Source: JAAYED01 sp040772225 | GTDB taxonomy: Bacteria; Chloroflexota; Anaerolineae; UBA1429 | NCBI GenBank assembly: GCA_040772225.1 | Contig: JAXGYO010000002.1 | Span: 62,001-126,000 of the forward strand | DNA length: 64,000 bases | Reading direction: 5' to 3' | Shown here: piece by piece, positions 1-8,086 of the stretch | Numbering within the stretch: the stretch's first letter is position 1 | Layout of the letters: every line of letters begins with the position of its first letter | Notes under the pieces: model-generated | Database searches by the model: none | Told to the model about the DNA's origin: nothing | Seen by the model: the letters and a program-made list of their open reading frames with translations, nothing else | Program-made: the position numbers and the translations under genes

Positions 1-542
1 GGCATCGCCAGGATGTGCCAGCGGTAACCGTTCTGTAACTGCATCAGTGTGCTCATCTCCCAGCTGCGTGCGTAGGCAGCCGGAGCGGCAAGGCCAAGGA
101 GCAACGGGACCTCATAGTTCAGGTACTGAAGCAGTACCCGGTTGCCCCCGAGCACGTTGTATACGCTCGGGACAATGAGGCCAGCGAGAAATAGGGCCAG
201 TGTGGGCAAGCTGAGCAGGAACAGCGCCACAACCAGGTCTCCTTCGAACGATACGATGGCATGATTGCCCACCGGAACCATCAGGCCGGCAGTCAGGCTG
301 CATGCGAGCGACATGACAGGGAGAAACGCGGCCAGCCGACTGTCCGCTCCGACGGTCGTGATATCCTCTTTGGCCAGCAGCTTGATCAAGTCCGCCAGGG
401 GCTGGTAGATCGGCGGTCCGATGCGACCCTGAAATACGGCGATAACCTTTCGATCCACCCAGGCCAGCAGGAGACCCACCACCACCAGGTACGTCGCACC
501 GGGAAAGAGCAGCATCTCAGCCAGCGTTCGGATCTCCGTCAC
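1..542 (-). CDS. NuoH/HyfC-like membrane subunit of [NiFe] hydrogenase (3' end outside window)
   Basis: Membrane anchor of the complex I / group 4 hydrogenase superfamily, expected to hold the catalytic arm against the membrane and form part of the ion path. The protein opens with a membrane helix followed by the family hallmark DRKVIAVFQGRIGPP and then QPLADLIKLLAKED, typical of NuoH, HyfC and EchB. Several further hydrophobic segments follow before the reading frame leaves the window at about 180 residues, so roughly the last third is missing. I chose a GTG start at 542 because AAAGGG lies six bases upstream and no ATG is available in frame. It begins 12 bases after the large-subunit stop, so it belongs to the same operon. 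Confident in the family; the exact subtype (NuoH or HyfC) is decided by the hydrogenase context. Confidence 0.88.
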   Translation of the reverse strand, partial: MTEIRTLAEMLLFPGATYLVVVGLLLAWVDRKVIAVFQGRIGPPIYQPLADLIKLLAKEDITTVGADSRLAAFLPVMSLACSLTAGLMVPVGNHAIVSFEGDLVVALFLLSLPTLALFLAGLIVPSVYNVLGGNRVLLQYLNYEVPLLLGLAAPAAYARSWEMSTLMQLQNGYRWHILAM

Positions 543-554
543 GTAATGCCCTTT

Positions 555-1637
555 CTATCTGTCAGCGCAAGCCATGCACAGGTCGCTTCCCGCCACCACG
601 GCCGCCACATCTCCGGTTTGGAGGCCCGGTAGCAGCACCTCCATCACCAGCAGGGTTGGTAGAGTTGGCGTCCGTACATGCACTCTGGCAGGGCTATCGG
701 TGCCATCAGACCGAACATAATAGAATAGCTCGCCTCGCGGAGCCTCTACGCGAGTGATTGCCTCACCGGCCGGCACACGCCGGGGCATGCGGACGCTGAG
801 GGGACCGTCAGGGACGTCTACCAACAACTGCTCGCACAGCGCGACGCTGTGCCTGATCTCCTCCACCCGCGTCCAGGCTCTGGCCAGCACATCGCCACCG
901 CCTGTGGTCGCCACGGGGACATTGAGCCATTTGTATGCGGCGTAGGGGGCATCGCGACGTATATCCATGGTAGATCCTGAGGCTCTGGCGATGGGACCCA
1001 CCACGCCATAGGCACGGGCTGTATCCAGCGTCAGGTGACCGATGCCCTGCGTGCGTTGATGAAACGACCGGTCGCGTTCGACCAGGTCGACAAAGATACT
1101 GAGATGCGCTCGCAGCCCCTGGAGACGCTCGCGAGCAGCATCGATCTGGTCTGGAGAGAGATCTTCACGAACCCCGCCGATGACATTGGCGCCGTGTGCG
1201 ATTCGTCCGCCAGAGATCATCTCCATCAGATCGAGGACGTGTTCGCGTTCCCGCCAGGCGTACATAAAGATCGTGCTAAAGCCTATTGCCTCCGCCAGAA
1301 CGCCTAACCAGAGCAGATGGCTGTGCAATCGCTCCAGCTCGCACAAAAGCGTCCGAATGGTCAGCGCGCGAGACGGCACCTCAAGACCCAGCAAGGTCTC
1401 TACACACTGGCAGTAGGCAGTCGTGTGGGCATGGGAGCAGATCCCGCAGATGCGCTCGACAACGGCCACGCCCTGCGCATAGCTGCGCCTCTGCAACAGC
1501 TGTTCGAGACCGCGATGCACATATCCGATCTCAACTTGCGCCGACGTCACATATTCTCCCTGCAAGTCGAGCACGATCGATATGGGCTCCTTGATCAGAG
1601 GATGCTGCGGCCCTACTGGCAGCGTCACTTCAGGCAT
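555..1637 (-). CDS. Group 4 [NiFe] hydrogenase large (catalytic) subunit
   Basis: Catalytic subunit carrying the Ni-Fe centre, homologous to NuoD of complex I. Both cysteine pairs needed for Ni-Fe binding are visible: RICGICSHAH supplies C64 and C67, and the extreme C-terminus DLCMACADR supplies C354 and C357. NuoD proteins lack these pairs, so this is a hydrogenase-type protein rather than a complex I quinone-site subunit. At 360 residues it has the usual length of group 4 large subunits. The common DPCxxC form is DLC here, a mild departure. The start overlaps the NuoC-like stop by eight bases, indicating translational coupling. The protein should act at the cytoplasmic face, coupling ferredoxin oxidation and proton reduction (or the reverse) to ion transport. 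No maturation genes (hyp, endopeptidase) are in the window. The subgroup cannot be fixed from sequence alone. Confidence 0.93.
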   Translation of the reverse strand: MPEVTLPVGPQHPLIKEPISIVLDLQGEYVTSAQVEIGYVHRGLEQLLQRRSYAQGVAVVERICGICSHAHTTAYCQCVETLLGLEVPSRALTIRTLLCELERLHSHLLWLGVLAEAIGFSTIFMYAWREREHVLDLMEMISGGRIAHGANVIGGVREDLSPDQIDAARERLQGLRAHLSIFVDLVERDRSFHQRTQGIGHLTLDTARAYGVVGPIARASGSTMDIRRDAPYAAYKWLNVPVATTGGGDVLARAWTRVEEIRHSVALCEQLLVDVPDGPLSVRMPRRVPAGEAITRVEAPRGELFYYVRSDGTDSPARVHVRTPTLPTLLVMEVLLPGLQTGDVAAVVAGSDLCMACADR

Positions 1638-2058
1638 CGGTTTTCTCCTGGCGGGCTAGCGGCGGAGGCCCGGTCCACTCCGCTGCGAGCAGTAGAGGCT
1701 TCAAACCGGGGTGGCCTACGAACCGTATTCCTAGCATGTCGTGGGCTTCGCGTTCGTACCAGCTGGCCGCAGGCAAAATGGGCGTGATCGAGGGGGCCTC
1801 GTTGCCGGGGCAGTGGACACGCAGCGTCAAACCAGCGTCCAGCCAGAGATGGTACAGCAGCAGGGTGCCGCTATCCGCCGGCAGGGCAGTGATGGCGCTG
1901 AGATGCACCGGCAGCCCACTGTCAGCCAGCGCACCAAAAGCAGCGAGCAGACACTCCGGCGGCCAGTCCAGCACGGTTTCCCCACCAGCAATACTCTCCC
2001 GGTCCGGAACGGCTTCAGGCAGAACAACTGCCAGCGCAGTAAGCAGCGTGTCAATCAC
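1630..2058 (-). CDS. NuoC / 30-kDa-like subunit of the hydrogenase
   Basis: Small soluble subunit that packs against the large subunit in the complex I superfamily. The diagnostic segment is near the C-terminus: SWYEREAHDMLGIRF, then GHPGLKPLLL and EWTGPPPL, matching the NuoC signature (WxERExxDLxGIxFxGHPxL...W.G.PLR). The N-terminal half is poorly conserved, as is normal. At 142 residues it is a standalone domain and not fused to NuoD. It starts two bases after the NuoB-like stop and overlaps the large subunit by eight bases, so expression should be tightly coupled. Family assignment is firm; it has no catalytic role of its own. Confidence 0.9.
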   Translation of the reverse strand: MIDTLLTALAVVLPEAVPDRESIAGGETVLDWPPECLLAAFGALADSGLPVHLSAITALPADSGTLLLYHLWLDAGLTLRVHCPGNEAPSITPILPAASWYEREAHDMLGIRFVGHPGLKPLLLAAEWTGPPPLARQEKTDA

Positions 2059-2060
2059 TC

Positions 2061-2480
2061 TTAGATCCTCTCCAGCAGGTCGGCGAGGGCTGAGATAATC
2101 GCTTCAGGCCGGCAAGGACAACCTGGGACATACATGGAGACGGGCAGCGTCTGGTCGACTCCTCCCAGTACGTGATAGCTGCCGGCGAATATACTCCCGC
2201 TGCAGGCGCAAGAGCCGAGTGCTACCACCCATCTCGGCTCGGGTATCTGCTCATAGATGCGCAACAGCGGGCCACGCGACTTGAGTGTGACTGGGCCGGT
2301 GCAAATCAAGATATCCGCGTGCCGCGGTGAGGCTTCCTTTAGAATGCCCAGGCGCTCTACGTCATAGCGCGGCGTGAGTACATCGAGGAGCTCGATGTCG
2401 CACCCATTGCACCCCCCGCTGTTGTAATGCAATATCCAGGGTGACTTTTTGCGTGCCCAACGCACGATGCGATCAATCAT
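2061..2480 (-). CDS. NuoB-like small subunit of [NiFe] hydrogenase ([4Fe-4S] protein)
   Basis: Electron-transfer subunit holding the proximal [4Fe-4S] cluster beside the Ni-Fe site. The ligands are visible: GGCNGCDIE gives C24 and C27, GSCACSGS gives C91, and PGCPCRPE gives C121. The C-x2-C form at the first site is the hydrogenase type, whereas complex I NuoB has adjacent cysteines. An upstream in-frame methionine would add 29 residues, but those read the antisense of a neighbouring membrane gene. I take the ATG at 2480, which gives 139 residues and an eight-base overlap with the NuoA-like gene. Length and motif order are normal for group 4 small subunits. Confidence 0.92.
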   Translation of the reverse strand: MIDRIVRWARKKSPWILHYNSGGCNGCDIELLDVLTPRYDVERLGILKEASPRHADILICTGPVTLKSRGPLLRIYEQIPEPRWVVALGSCACSGSIFAGSYHVLGGVDQTLPVSMYVPGCPCRPEAIISALADLLERI

Positions 2481-2802
2481 GTTCGTCCGTCTCCGCCGTA
2501 AGAATCTGCACACACACACCAACGCCTGACAGGTAGACGACCGCCAGCAACCAGCCGGTGCCGGCAATCGAAAGCAGCATGGAAATCAGCGCGGCGATGT
2601 GAGCTACGATAAAGAGCAGGGCAAGCCGAAAAAAGCGCCCGTACGAAAGCTGCTCTCCGCCCGGCACCAAATCCTGGCCACAGGCATAAGGTTGGCGTTT
2701 AGCTCCCTCATCGCGGGCGCCGGGAGCGAGTCGCCCGCCCAGCCGGTATAACACCAATCCAACTACGATAAAGACCATCAGCCCTGCTAGTACGGTGCTC
2801 AT
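2473..2802 (-). CDS. NuoA-like small membrane subunit
   Basis: Three hydrophobic segments with the NuoA signature KRQPYACGQD in the first loop (compare KxxPYECG), followed by a basic-aromatic stretch and a long helix. In complex I this loop sits at the interface of the peripheral arm and membrane arm. A NuoA-like protein is not found in the simplest Ech-type hydrogenases, so it marks this complex as one of the complex-I-like group 4 types. The ATG at 2802 has AGGAG upstream. It lies nine bases after the NuoN-like gene and overlaps the small subunit. The acidic TM residues expected in NuoA helix 3 are not obvious; AHIAALISM replaces the usual DVE-containing stretch. Confidence 0.75.
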   Translation of the reverse strand: MSTVLAGLMVFIVVGLVLYRLGGRLAPGARDEGAKRQPYACGQDLVPGGEQLSYGRFFRLALLFIVAHIAALISMLLSIAGTGWLLAVVYLSGVGVCVQILTAETDEHD

Positions 2803-2811
2803 GCCATGCTC

Positions 2812-4269
2812 CTATAAAGGCCCCAGGGCCAGCATCTGCCGTGCGCCATCCAGGGCCGCATGCCAGAGAGGGGTGGACCACAGCCCGGCGACTACCGCGA
2901 GCAAGCCGAGGGCCAAAATAGGTACCTGAATCCAGTGGGCATGCGTCTGTACCTGAACGGGCTCGGCCGGCTGCCGCAGCAAACGCCACACGATGGGCAG
3001 ATAGTATCCCAGGCCGATCAGGCTCCCCAGGACAATCAGTGCGATCATCACGATGACGCCACCACCGGCCAACCCCGGCAGTGCCCAGAACAGGCCAAGC
3101 TTGGCGACAAAGAGCGGTGCTGGCGGCAGCCCGGCGAGCCCGAGGACTGCGAGTATGAGCAGCCCGGAGGCAAGCGGCGCTCGGTGGGCCAATCCATCCA
3201 GATCGACCAACAACGTAGCATCATAGTAATAGTGCAATGCGCCCTTGGCCAGAAAGGCCAGGCTCTTGAGGATCGCATGGCTCACGAGAAGGAGTAGGCC
3301 TGCGGCAAAGGTCTCTGGCGAGTCAAACGCCATACCCAGACCAAAGGCGACCAGCATGTAGCCAAGGTGTGCCACAGTCGAGTAGCCGAGCAGACGTTTG
3401 CCGTAGATCTGTCTGAGCGCCAGCAAATTGCCGGCCAGCATGGAGACTGCGCCCATCGATGCGAGCATCCAACCAAAGCTGGCACGATGTACGCCGAGCC
3501 CAAGGCCCAATCGGACCAGTGTGTATAGCTGCACGGGGACTACGATGCCAGAGAGGAGTGCACTCACGCTGCTCGGGGCTCTGCCGTGAGCATCCGGAAG
3601 CCAGGTGTGCGACGGGAAAACCGCCGATTTGACCAACAGCCCGAAAGTAAGCAGAGCCATGCCCAGTAGTTGCCAGCTGTCGGCAGGATCAAGCGCCATC
3701 GGTATGGTGATACGACCTGTGCCTCGCCACAGCAACGCAATCCCCGACAGCATCAGCAAAGAGCCCATGCTGCCCATAATGGCATACTTGAATCCGGCCT
3801 CGATGGCCGTATCGGTATCGCGTCGAAAGGCAACAAGTACGTAAGAGGCGCTCGTGGACAGGGCGATGTACAGATACAGCGTAAACAGATCCTGTTCGAG
3901 AATCGTTCCTATGGTGCCCGCCAGCATTAGCAACAGCAAGGGGTAGTATCTATCGATTCGCCTGTCGCGTGACATATAGATGCCGCCGTAGATGCACACC
4001 ATGACTCCCAGCAGCAGTGCTACCGACACCAGCAGCGAACCCGCGCTGCCTGACAGGCGCGTCGGCGATGCGCCCAGAGAATCCTGAAGCCGCAGCGCCA
4101 CCATCACATCTCCCGAGGTCAGCCCTTGCACTAGTGGCATGGCCAGGCAAAGGGCAGAGAAACTCGCGAGAAGGGTGTTTCGATTGGGAAACAGCCGTGC
4201 CAGGGTGTACACGCCGACAGCGCCGGCCAGCAGCACGGCCACAGGCCCCGGGAGATTCAGACTGGTCAT
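2812..4269 (-). CDS. NuoN/MrpD-like antiporter subunit of the hydrogenase, lacking the TM5 glutamate
   Basis: Polytopic protein of 485 residues in the proton-conducting antiporter family (Pfam Proton_antipo_M). Lysines expected in the ion path are present: GFKYAIMGSMG, LLVKSAVFPSHTWLPDAHG and HAILKSLAFLAKGAL. The TM5 segment reads LYLYIALSTSASYVLVAF; aligned with the usual form ending SLSLYALVAF, the conserved glutamate position is alanine. In complex I that glutamate is central to pumping, so this subunit may be a structural or altered channel. It overlaps the preceding antiporter gene by four bases (ATGA) and lies nine bases from the NuoA-like gene. Three antiporter-like proteins in one operon suggest several ion-translocating units. 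Confidence 0.85.
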   Translation of the reverse strand: MTSLNLPGPVAVLLAGAVGVYTLARLFPNRNTLLASFSALCLAMPLVQGLTSGDVMVALRLQDSLGASPTRLSGSAGSLLVSVALLLGVMVCIYGGIYMSRDRRIDRYYPLLLLMLAGTIGTILEQDLFTLYLYIALSTSASYVLVAFRRDTDTAIEAGFKYAIMGSMGSLLMLSGIALLWRGTGRITIPMALDPADSWQLLGMALLTFGLLVKSAVFPSHTWLPDAHGRAPSSVSALLSGIVVPVQLYTLVRLGLGLGVHRASFGWMLASMGAVSMLAGNLLALRQIYGKRLLGYSTVAHLGYMLVAFGLGMAFDSPETFAAGLLLLVSHAILKSLAFLAKGALHYYYDATLLVDLDGLAHRAPLASGLLILAVLGLAGLPPAPLFVAKLGLFWALPGLAGGGVIVMIALIVLGSLIGLGYYLPIVWRLLRQPAEPVQVQTHAHWIQVPILALGLLAVVAGLWSTPLWHAALDGARQMLALGPL

Positions 4270-5747
4270 AGGGCGACTCTCAGTGCTTCACCGATGATTG
4301 AACCTATCCACCCATCCAGCGCGCTACTGGCAAGGCCTAGCACGACAACGAGGACCACTGCCACCGTTGTACTCGCACGCATCGTGCGCGGCACTGGGGA
4401 GATGTCCAGTGGGGCTGGCAGCGGCGCCAGGGCAAGGCGCCCGACCAGCGCAATACCATAGGCGGCTGTCAGCAGGGGCGTAAACAGCGCAACGTAGCCA
4501 GCAGCAGGATAGGCGGTTACGAGGCCGGCAGACAGGATCCGCCACTCGCCGAGATAGGCTGCCAGCGGGGGGATGCCCGCCAGGGCTGCCGCACCCACGG
4601 CGAGGGCAATCATGGCACCCCGCTGGTGGTGCCACAGGTCGCCCAGGGCCTCGATGGATCGCCTTCCTGTACTGTGAATCACCAACCCAATGGCCATAAA
4701 CAAGAGTGACTTGATGACGCCGTGAGCCACGACGTGATAGAGCGCACCCTGGGCCCCAAGGGCTGACAGTGTCCCCAGACCGAAAAGAATGTAGCCCATC
4801 TGGCTCACGCTGCTATAGGCCACGATGCGTTTGACATCGCGACTGGCCAGGCTCATGAGTGCGCCGTGCACCTGCGAGACGATGCCAAGCACGAGAATGG
4901 TGAGTTGAAGCGGCTGAAGGGCCACTGGCCCCAGCACCATGAGCATGTAACGCATCATGCCATAGGCGCCCATCGGCAGCATGGCCGAAGCCAGCATGAT
5001 CGTGACGGGCATCGGGGCTACGGAGTGTGCGTCGGGCAGCCAGCCGTGGATCGGGACGATCGCCATCTTGACGCCAAAGCCAATCAGCAGCGCAAAGGCA
5101 ACGGCGGTGAGAGCCCCAGGGGTCGCGAGACTGACGCCTGCCGCGATTTCAGCGGGATGCGTGCTTCCGGTTATTGAAACCAGGTAGGCCAGTGCGCCCA
5201 ACAGCAAGAGCGAGCCTGTCTGTGAGTATACAAAGTAGCGTAAGGTCACAACGGCAACATCGTTGCCATCACCCCAGCCGAGGAGGAGGCCCGCTGACAC
5301 GATGAGCATCACCTCCCAGAAGACCAGAAACAGAAAGACATCGTTGGCCAGCAGTGCGCAGAGCATCGATCCGGCAAAGAGCAACAACAGTGCATAGCAG
5401 AGGGCCGGATTACGCGCGTGGCGCAGATACCCTTGCGCGTACCATACCGCGAGCAGTGTTACCAGAATCAGGTTGGCCGCGTATGCCAGCGCGAGGCCGT
5501 CCAGTGCAAAGTGCCAGCTCAGCGCAGGTATACGCTTTTGCGGGACGCAAACGAGCGTCCCGGGGCTATGCTGTTGTGCAAGCCAGGCCCATGCCAGAGC
5601 TACTCCCGTGGCCAGCACAACGGCCAACGCAGCGCGGGCCATCTGCGCGTACGGACGGGAGCGCAGCAGGAGGACTGCAAAGGCGCCCAGCCAGGGGAGG
5701 AGTAAAGTGAGCAGCAGAGGCGTCGTCAGGGGCAGGTGACAGGTCAC
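4266..5747 (-). CDS. NuoM-like antiporter subunit of the hydrogenase
   Basis: Integral membrane protein of 493 residues with the canonical channel residues of the antiporter family. FLFLVFWEVMLI carries the TM5 glutamate, GFGVKMAIVPIHGWLPDAH the TM7 lysine, RDVKRIVAYSSVSQMGYI the next signature, and HGVIKSLLFMAIG a further lysine. It is therefore the best-preserved candidate in this operon for a working proton or sodium channel. It starts one base before the NuoL-like stop codon region and overlaps the NuoN-like gene by ATGA. HyfF, MbhH and NuoM are all possible closest relatives; the sequence alone does not separate them. Confidence 0.9.
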   Translation of the reverse strand: MTCHLPLTTPLLLTLLLPWLGAFAVLLLRSRPYAQMARAALAVVLATGVALAWAWLAQQHSPGTLVCVPQKRIPALSWHFALDGLALAYAANLILVTLLAVWYAQGYLRHARNPALCYALLLLFAGSMLCALLANDVFLFLVFWEVMLIVSAGLLLGWGDGNDVAVVTLRYFVYSQTGSLLLLGALAYLVSITGSTHPAEIAAGVSLATPGALTAVAFALLIGFGVKMAIVPIHGWLPDAHSVAPMPVTIMLASAMLPMGAYGMMRYMLMVLGPVALQPLQLTILVLGIVSQVHGALMSLASRDVKRIVAYSSVSQMGYILFGLGTLSALGAQGALYHVVAHGVIKSLLFMAIGLVIHSTGRRSIEALGDLWHHQRGAMIALAVGAAALAGIPPLAAYLGEWRILSAGLVTAYPAAGYVALFTPLLTAAYGIALVGRLALAPLPAPLDISPVPRTMRASTTVAVVLVVVLGLASSALDGWIGSIIGEALRVAL

Positions 5748-5748
5748 G

Positions 5749-7071
5749 TTACCCCTCCCACGATGCTAGAAACAACACGAGCAGAACAGGGATCAGTGCA
5801 GACAGCGTCCAAAGCAGGCTCCTCCGTAACTTGCCCGCATGATGCCCGGACAGCCATCCCCCCACGCGAGAAACACTGTAGACTGCCTTCTCCAGGGCAT
5901 GGTGCCCGCGTTCGTCCACCTTCAGGGCAAATGCCCTGGCGCGGGATAGTACTGCGCGCGTGCCGCCCACCAGGGCGCTTGTCAATAACCCGTCATAGCT
6001 GGCCGCCAGTGCGGCCAGGCGCCGCAAGATTGCAGGGGCATCTTCGGAGAGCGACATCTGTTGCTGTTCCGGTTGGCGGGCATTCCGCAGCGCGATGCAC
6101 AGCGCCAGGCGGACCGGCACAAATGAGAGCAAATACGCTGGATAGAGTGGGAAAAAGAAGAGTATCGTGCCGAGCAGTGCGTGGCTGCCGAGCGCCGTGG
6201 CCCAGGCGTCTCGATCCCTGATCCAGTGCCACAGCAACACGATGCTCGAGACGGTGATGGCTCCTACCAGCAGGGCGGTCGCGGGCCAGCCCGTTGCCTG
6301 TGCCAGAGGGCGCAACCTGTAGAGCAGATACGCTCCCAGCAGAGGAGGGCCAGCGCTTGCCACCAGGGTTGGCGCAAGCCCTTGCCGGTGTTCAAATGCA
6401 CGGAGCCATTTTCCCAGAGGCGGCAGGGCAAGCTTGACCCAGGCTGCCAGCAGGCCCGTCCACCAGACGGCCCAGCGGATCCCTGGTGCGGCAACGTTGG
6501 CCAGAGTGAGGGCAGCATCAATGTTCCAGGTGCCGGCACTGCTATGCAGCACGAGCGCCATGGCGAGAAAGGCGAGATCGCCCAGCATCAGCAGTGCATA
6601 GTTCCAGAGAGCGGTGACACGGGCGGAGGAGGGGACTGAAAGTAGCAGCAGGGCGATAACAGTTAGCGAGCCAAGATCGAGAGAGATAACCCGGACGAGC
6701 AGATCATCCACCATAAGCGCAGAGAGGACTGTACTGAGAAAGATGAGCGCCATAGCTGGACGCGCAGGAGGGCCGTCATCCAGCGGGCGGCCAAAAGGCG
6801 CCAGCCCGATCACCACAAGCCAGCCCGCTGCCAGAGCCAGCAGCGCACTGGTTCCGCCGAGTGTCCAGCTCAGCGCAGAGCCCATGGGGCCGGGCAAGGG
6901 CCCGAGCGCAGGAGTTGCCTCCGCTACCACAGCAACGGTCGCCCACGCCGTGCTGAGCACGAGCGTGACCCACACCGCGAGTCGCACCGATCTCCGATAG
7001 CCACGCCAGAAAAGCGCACCTGCTCCGAGCAGCGGCACGAGCATAAAGGCACCCAGCGCCAGGCTCAGCAT
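5749..7071 (-). CDS. Divergent NuoL-like antiporter subunit
   Basis: Membrane protein of 440 residues. It can be recognised as NuoL-like by KLALPPLGKWLRAF in the middle (compare the xxFPLHTWLP segment), and by a C-terminal region in which VDERGHHALEK and GHHAGKLRRSLLW resemble the NuoL lateral-helix end (VD...QTGKLQxY). The usual TM5 WE pair is replaced by SLDLGS, so the acidic side chain is Asp rather than Glu, and the following helix lacks the typical lysine (ALWNYALLMLGD). The protein is shorter than NuoL (about 600). It directly follows the NuoK-like gene (stop and start adjacent). It may act mainly as a terminal cap with a lateral arm. Family placement is moderate confidence because of divergence. 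Confidence 0.72.
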   Translation of the reverse strand: MLSLALGAFMLVPLLGAGALFWRGYRRSVRLAVWVTLVLSTAWATVAVVAEATPALGPLPGPMGSALSWTLGGTSALLALAAGWLVVIGLAPFGRPLDDGPPARPAMALIFLSTVLSALMVDDLLVRVISLDLGSLTVIALLLLSVPSSARVTALWNYALLMLGDLAFLAMALVLHSSAGTWNIDAALTLANVAAPGIRWAVWWTGLLAAWVKLALPPLGKWLRAFEHRQGLAPTLVASAGPPLLGAYLLYRLRPLAQATGWPATALLVGAITVSSIVLLWHWIRDRDAWATALGSHALLGTILFFFPLYPAYLLSFVPVRLALCIALRNARQPEQQQMSLSEDAPAILRRLAALAASYDGLLTSALVGGTRAVLSRARAFALKVDERGHHALEKAVYSVSRVGGWLSGHHAGKLRRSLLWTLSALIPVLLVLFLASWEG

Positions 7072-7386
7072 CTAGCCCCTGAGACGGTTAACATCATCGA
7101 TAAGCCCCTCCGGGTAGTGTCGGTGAATGTTCAGTAGCAGTGCCAGTGTAATTGCCATAACCACAGTCTCGACCAGCAGGGCAGCGATGACCATCCCCTG
7201 TGCCATGGCCATTTGACCGTTTTTCAGGCCTGCCGCCACGATCAGTAACAGGGCGCCCTGTAGCATCAGGTTCAAACCAAACACAACCTTTAGTGCACGC
7301 CGGCGTGTGAGCAGGCAAAGTATCCCAATACCCTGCAATCCAAGCCCCAGGCCCAAAAGCAGCAGTTCTCCCAATACACTGTTCAT
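7072..7386 (-). CDS. NuoK/MrpC/HyfE-like subunit with Glu36 replaced by Asn
   Basis: Three-helix protein of 104 residues. Helix 2 reads VVFGLNLMLQG where NuoK has IGLEIMINA, so the first conserved glutamate is asparagine. Helix 3 reads ALLVETVVMAITLALLLNI, keeping the second glutamate. The tail LIDDVNRLRG closely matches the NuoK C-terminus (NIDSVSEMRG). In complex I both glutamates line the proton path between antiporter units, so the change is notable. It overlaps the preceding gene by four bases and abuts the NuoL-like gene. Confidence 0.85.
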   Translation of the reverse strand: MNSVLGELLLLGLGLGLQGIGILCLLTRRRALKVVFGLNLMLQGALLLIVAAGLKNGQMAMAQGMVIAALLVETVVMAITLALLLNIHRHYPEGLIDDVNRLRG

Positions 7387-7625
7387 TGCCCCTGACCCCT
7401 CTGTTCTGTCTCCTCATCGGAAGGCAACAGAGTGCGTATGCCCAGAGCTGCGACCAGCATCAGGGCCAGTTGCAGGACAAGATCTGCCGGGCGAAGCAGG
7501 AGTATGGCGGGTTCGGGCAGGGGAAGAGGCTCATAGCGGGGAGCCATCCACACCCAGGAGAGAACCGCACCCAGCGGCAAGAGCGCCATGAGGATCAGTA
7601 TGCGGCGCAGGCCCTCACGCTTCAT
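7383..7625 (-). CDS. Small membrane protein of the hydrogenase operon (MbhE-like position)
   Basis: Eighty residues with two predicted membrane helices separated by a short Pro-rich stretch (PRYEPLPLPEP) and a charged, Glu/Gln-rich tail. I recognise no motif. Its position, between a DUF4040/NuoJ-like gene and a NuoK-like gene, matches the small subunits of Mbh/Mrp-type complexes (MbhE, or a split NuoJ C-terminal part). Four-base overlaps on both sides show it is translated as part of the operon. Function inferred from context only. Confidence 0.6.
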   Translation of the reverse strand: MKREGLRRILILMALLPLGAVLSWVWMAPRYEPLPLPEPAILLLRPADLVLQLALMLVAALGIRTLLPSDEETEQRGQGQ

Positions 7626-7885
7626 AAAGAGTCCTCATCGGGCCCCTGGCCCATGCGTTCCGTCAGGCTGATGGCCACGAGGAACAGAGCACTGAGCACG
7701 CCCACGCCCACGCTCAACTGCACAACGCCAGCGAGCGACGCACCGGCGCTGATCAAAAGCACGGCGAGCGCGGTGTTCCCTGCAGCCAGGGCCACGGCGC
7801 TCGCCACGAGACGTTCTGAATACACGGCAACCAAAGCTGCCGCTATAACAATCAATCCGAGCACTGCTTGCACCAACGTAGCCAC
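7622..7885 (-). CDS. NuoJ/MbhD (DUF4040)-like first subunit of the hydrogenase operon
   Basis: Eighty-seven residues with three hydrophobic segments. The stretch around GNTALAVLLISAGASLAG and GVGVLSALFLVAISL resembles the DUF4040 domain of MbhD/MrpA C-termini and the middle helix of NuoJ. It is the promoter-proximal gene of the hydrogenase operon and overlaps the next by four bases. The start is GTG at 7885; an ATG ten bases upstream is out of frame. No strong ribosome site precedes it, only a GGTGACAG stretch. A promoter candidate lies about 90 bases upstream. Confidence 0.62.
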   Translation of the reverse strand: MATLVQAVLGLIVIAAALVAVYSERLVASAVALAAGNTALAVLLISAGASLAGVVQLSVGVGVLSALFLVAISLTERMGQGPDEDSL

Positions 7886-7974
7886 CTGTCACCATTGACC
7901 GAGGAAATTCACCCTGGCTGTCCCATTACAGCCCTGGCGGTTGCGTCGGAAGATGCCCACCGGCACCTGCGATC

Positions 7975-8003
7975 ATCCTACCACAAGATTACGGATCTGC
8001 CAA
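7975..8003 (-). promoter_or_regulatory. Promoter candidate for the hydrogenase operon
   Basis: On the minus strand TTGGCA (8003-7998) and TAGGAT (7980-7975) are separated by exactly 17 bases, a good sigma-70-type fit. A start near 7968 would leave an 80-90 base leader before the GTG at 7885. The 200 bases between this operon and the next gene hold no other feature I can see. Confidence 0.5.
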
Positions 8004-8086
8004 CCGAAAACGCCTCCCGGCCCGTACTCCGCTTCGCGTCGCCCGATGGACTATCATGTGCAGACACGAGCAGCATTGCTCCTTGA

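Noticed and set aside
1..7885. Operon as ordinary respiratory complex I (nuo)
   Set aside because: The large subunit keeps both CxxC pairs for Ni-Fe and the small subunit has the hydrogenase-type C-x2-C; no NuoE, F or G in the run.
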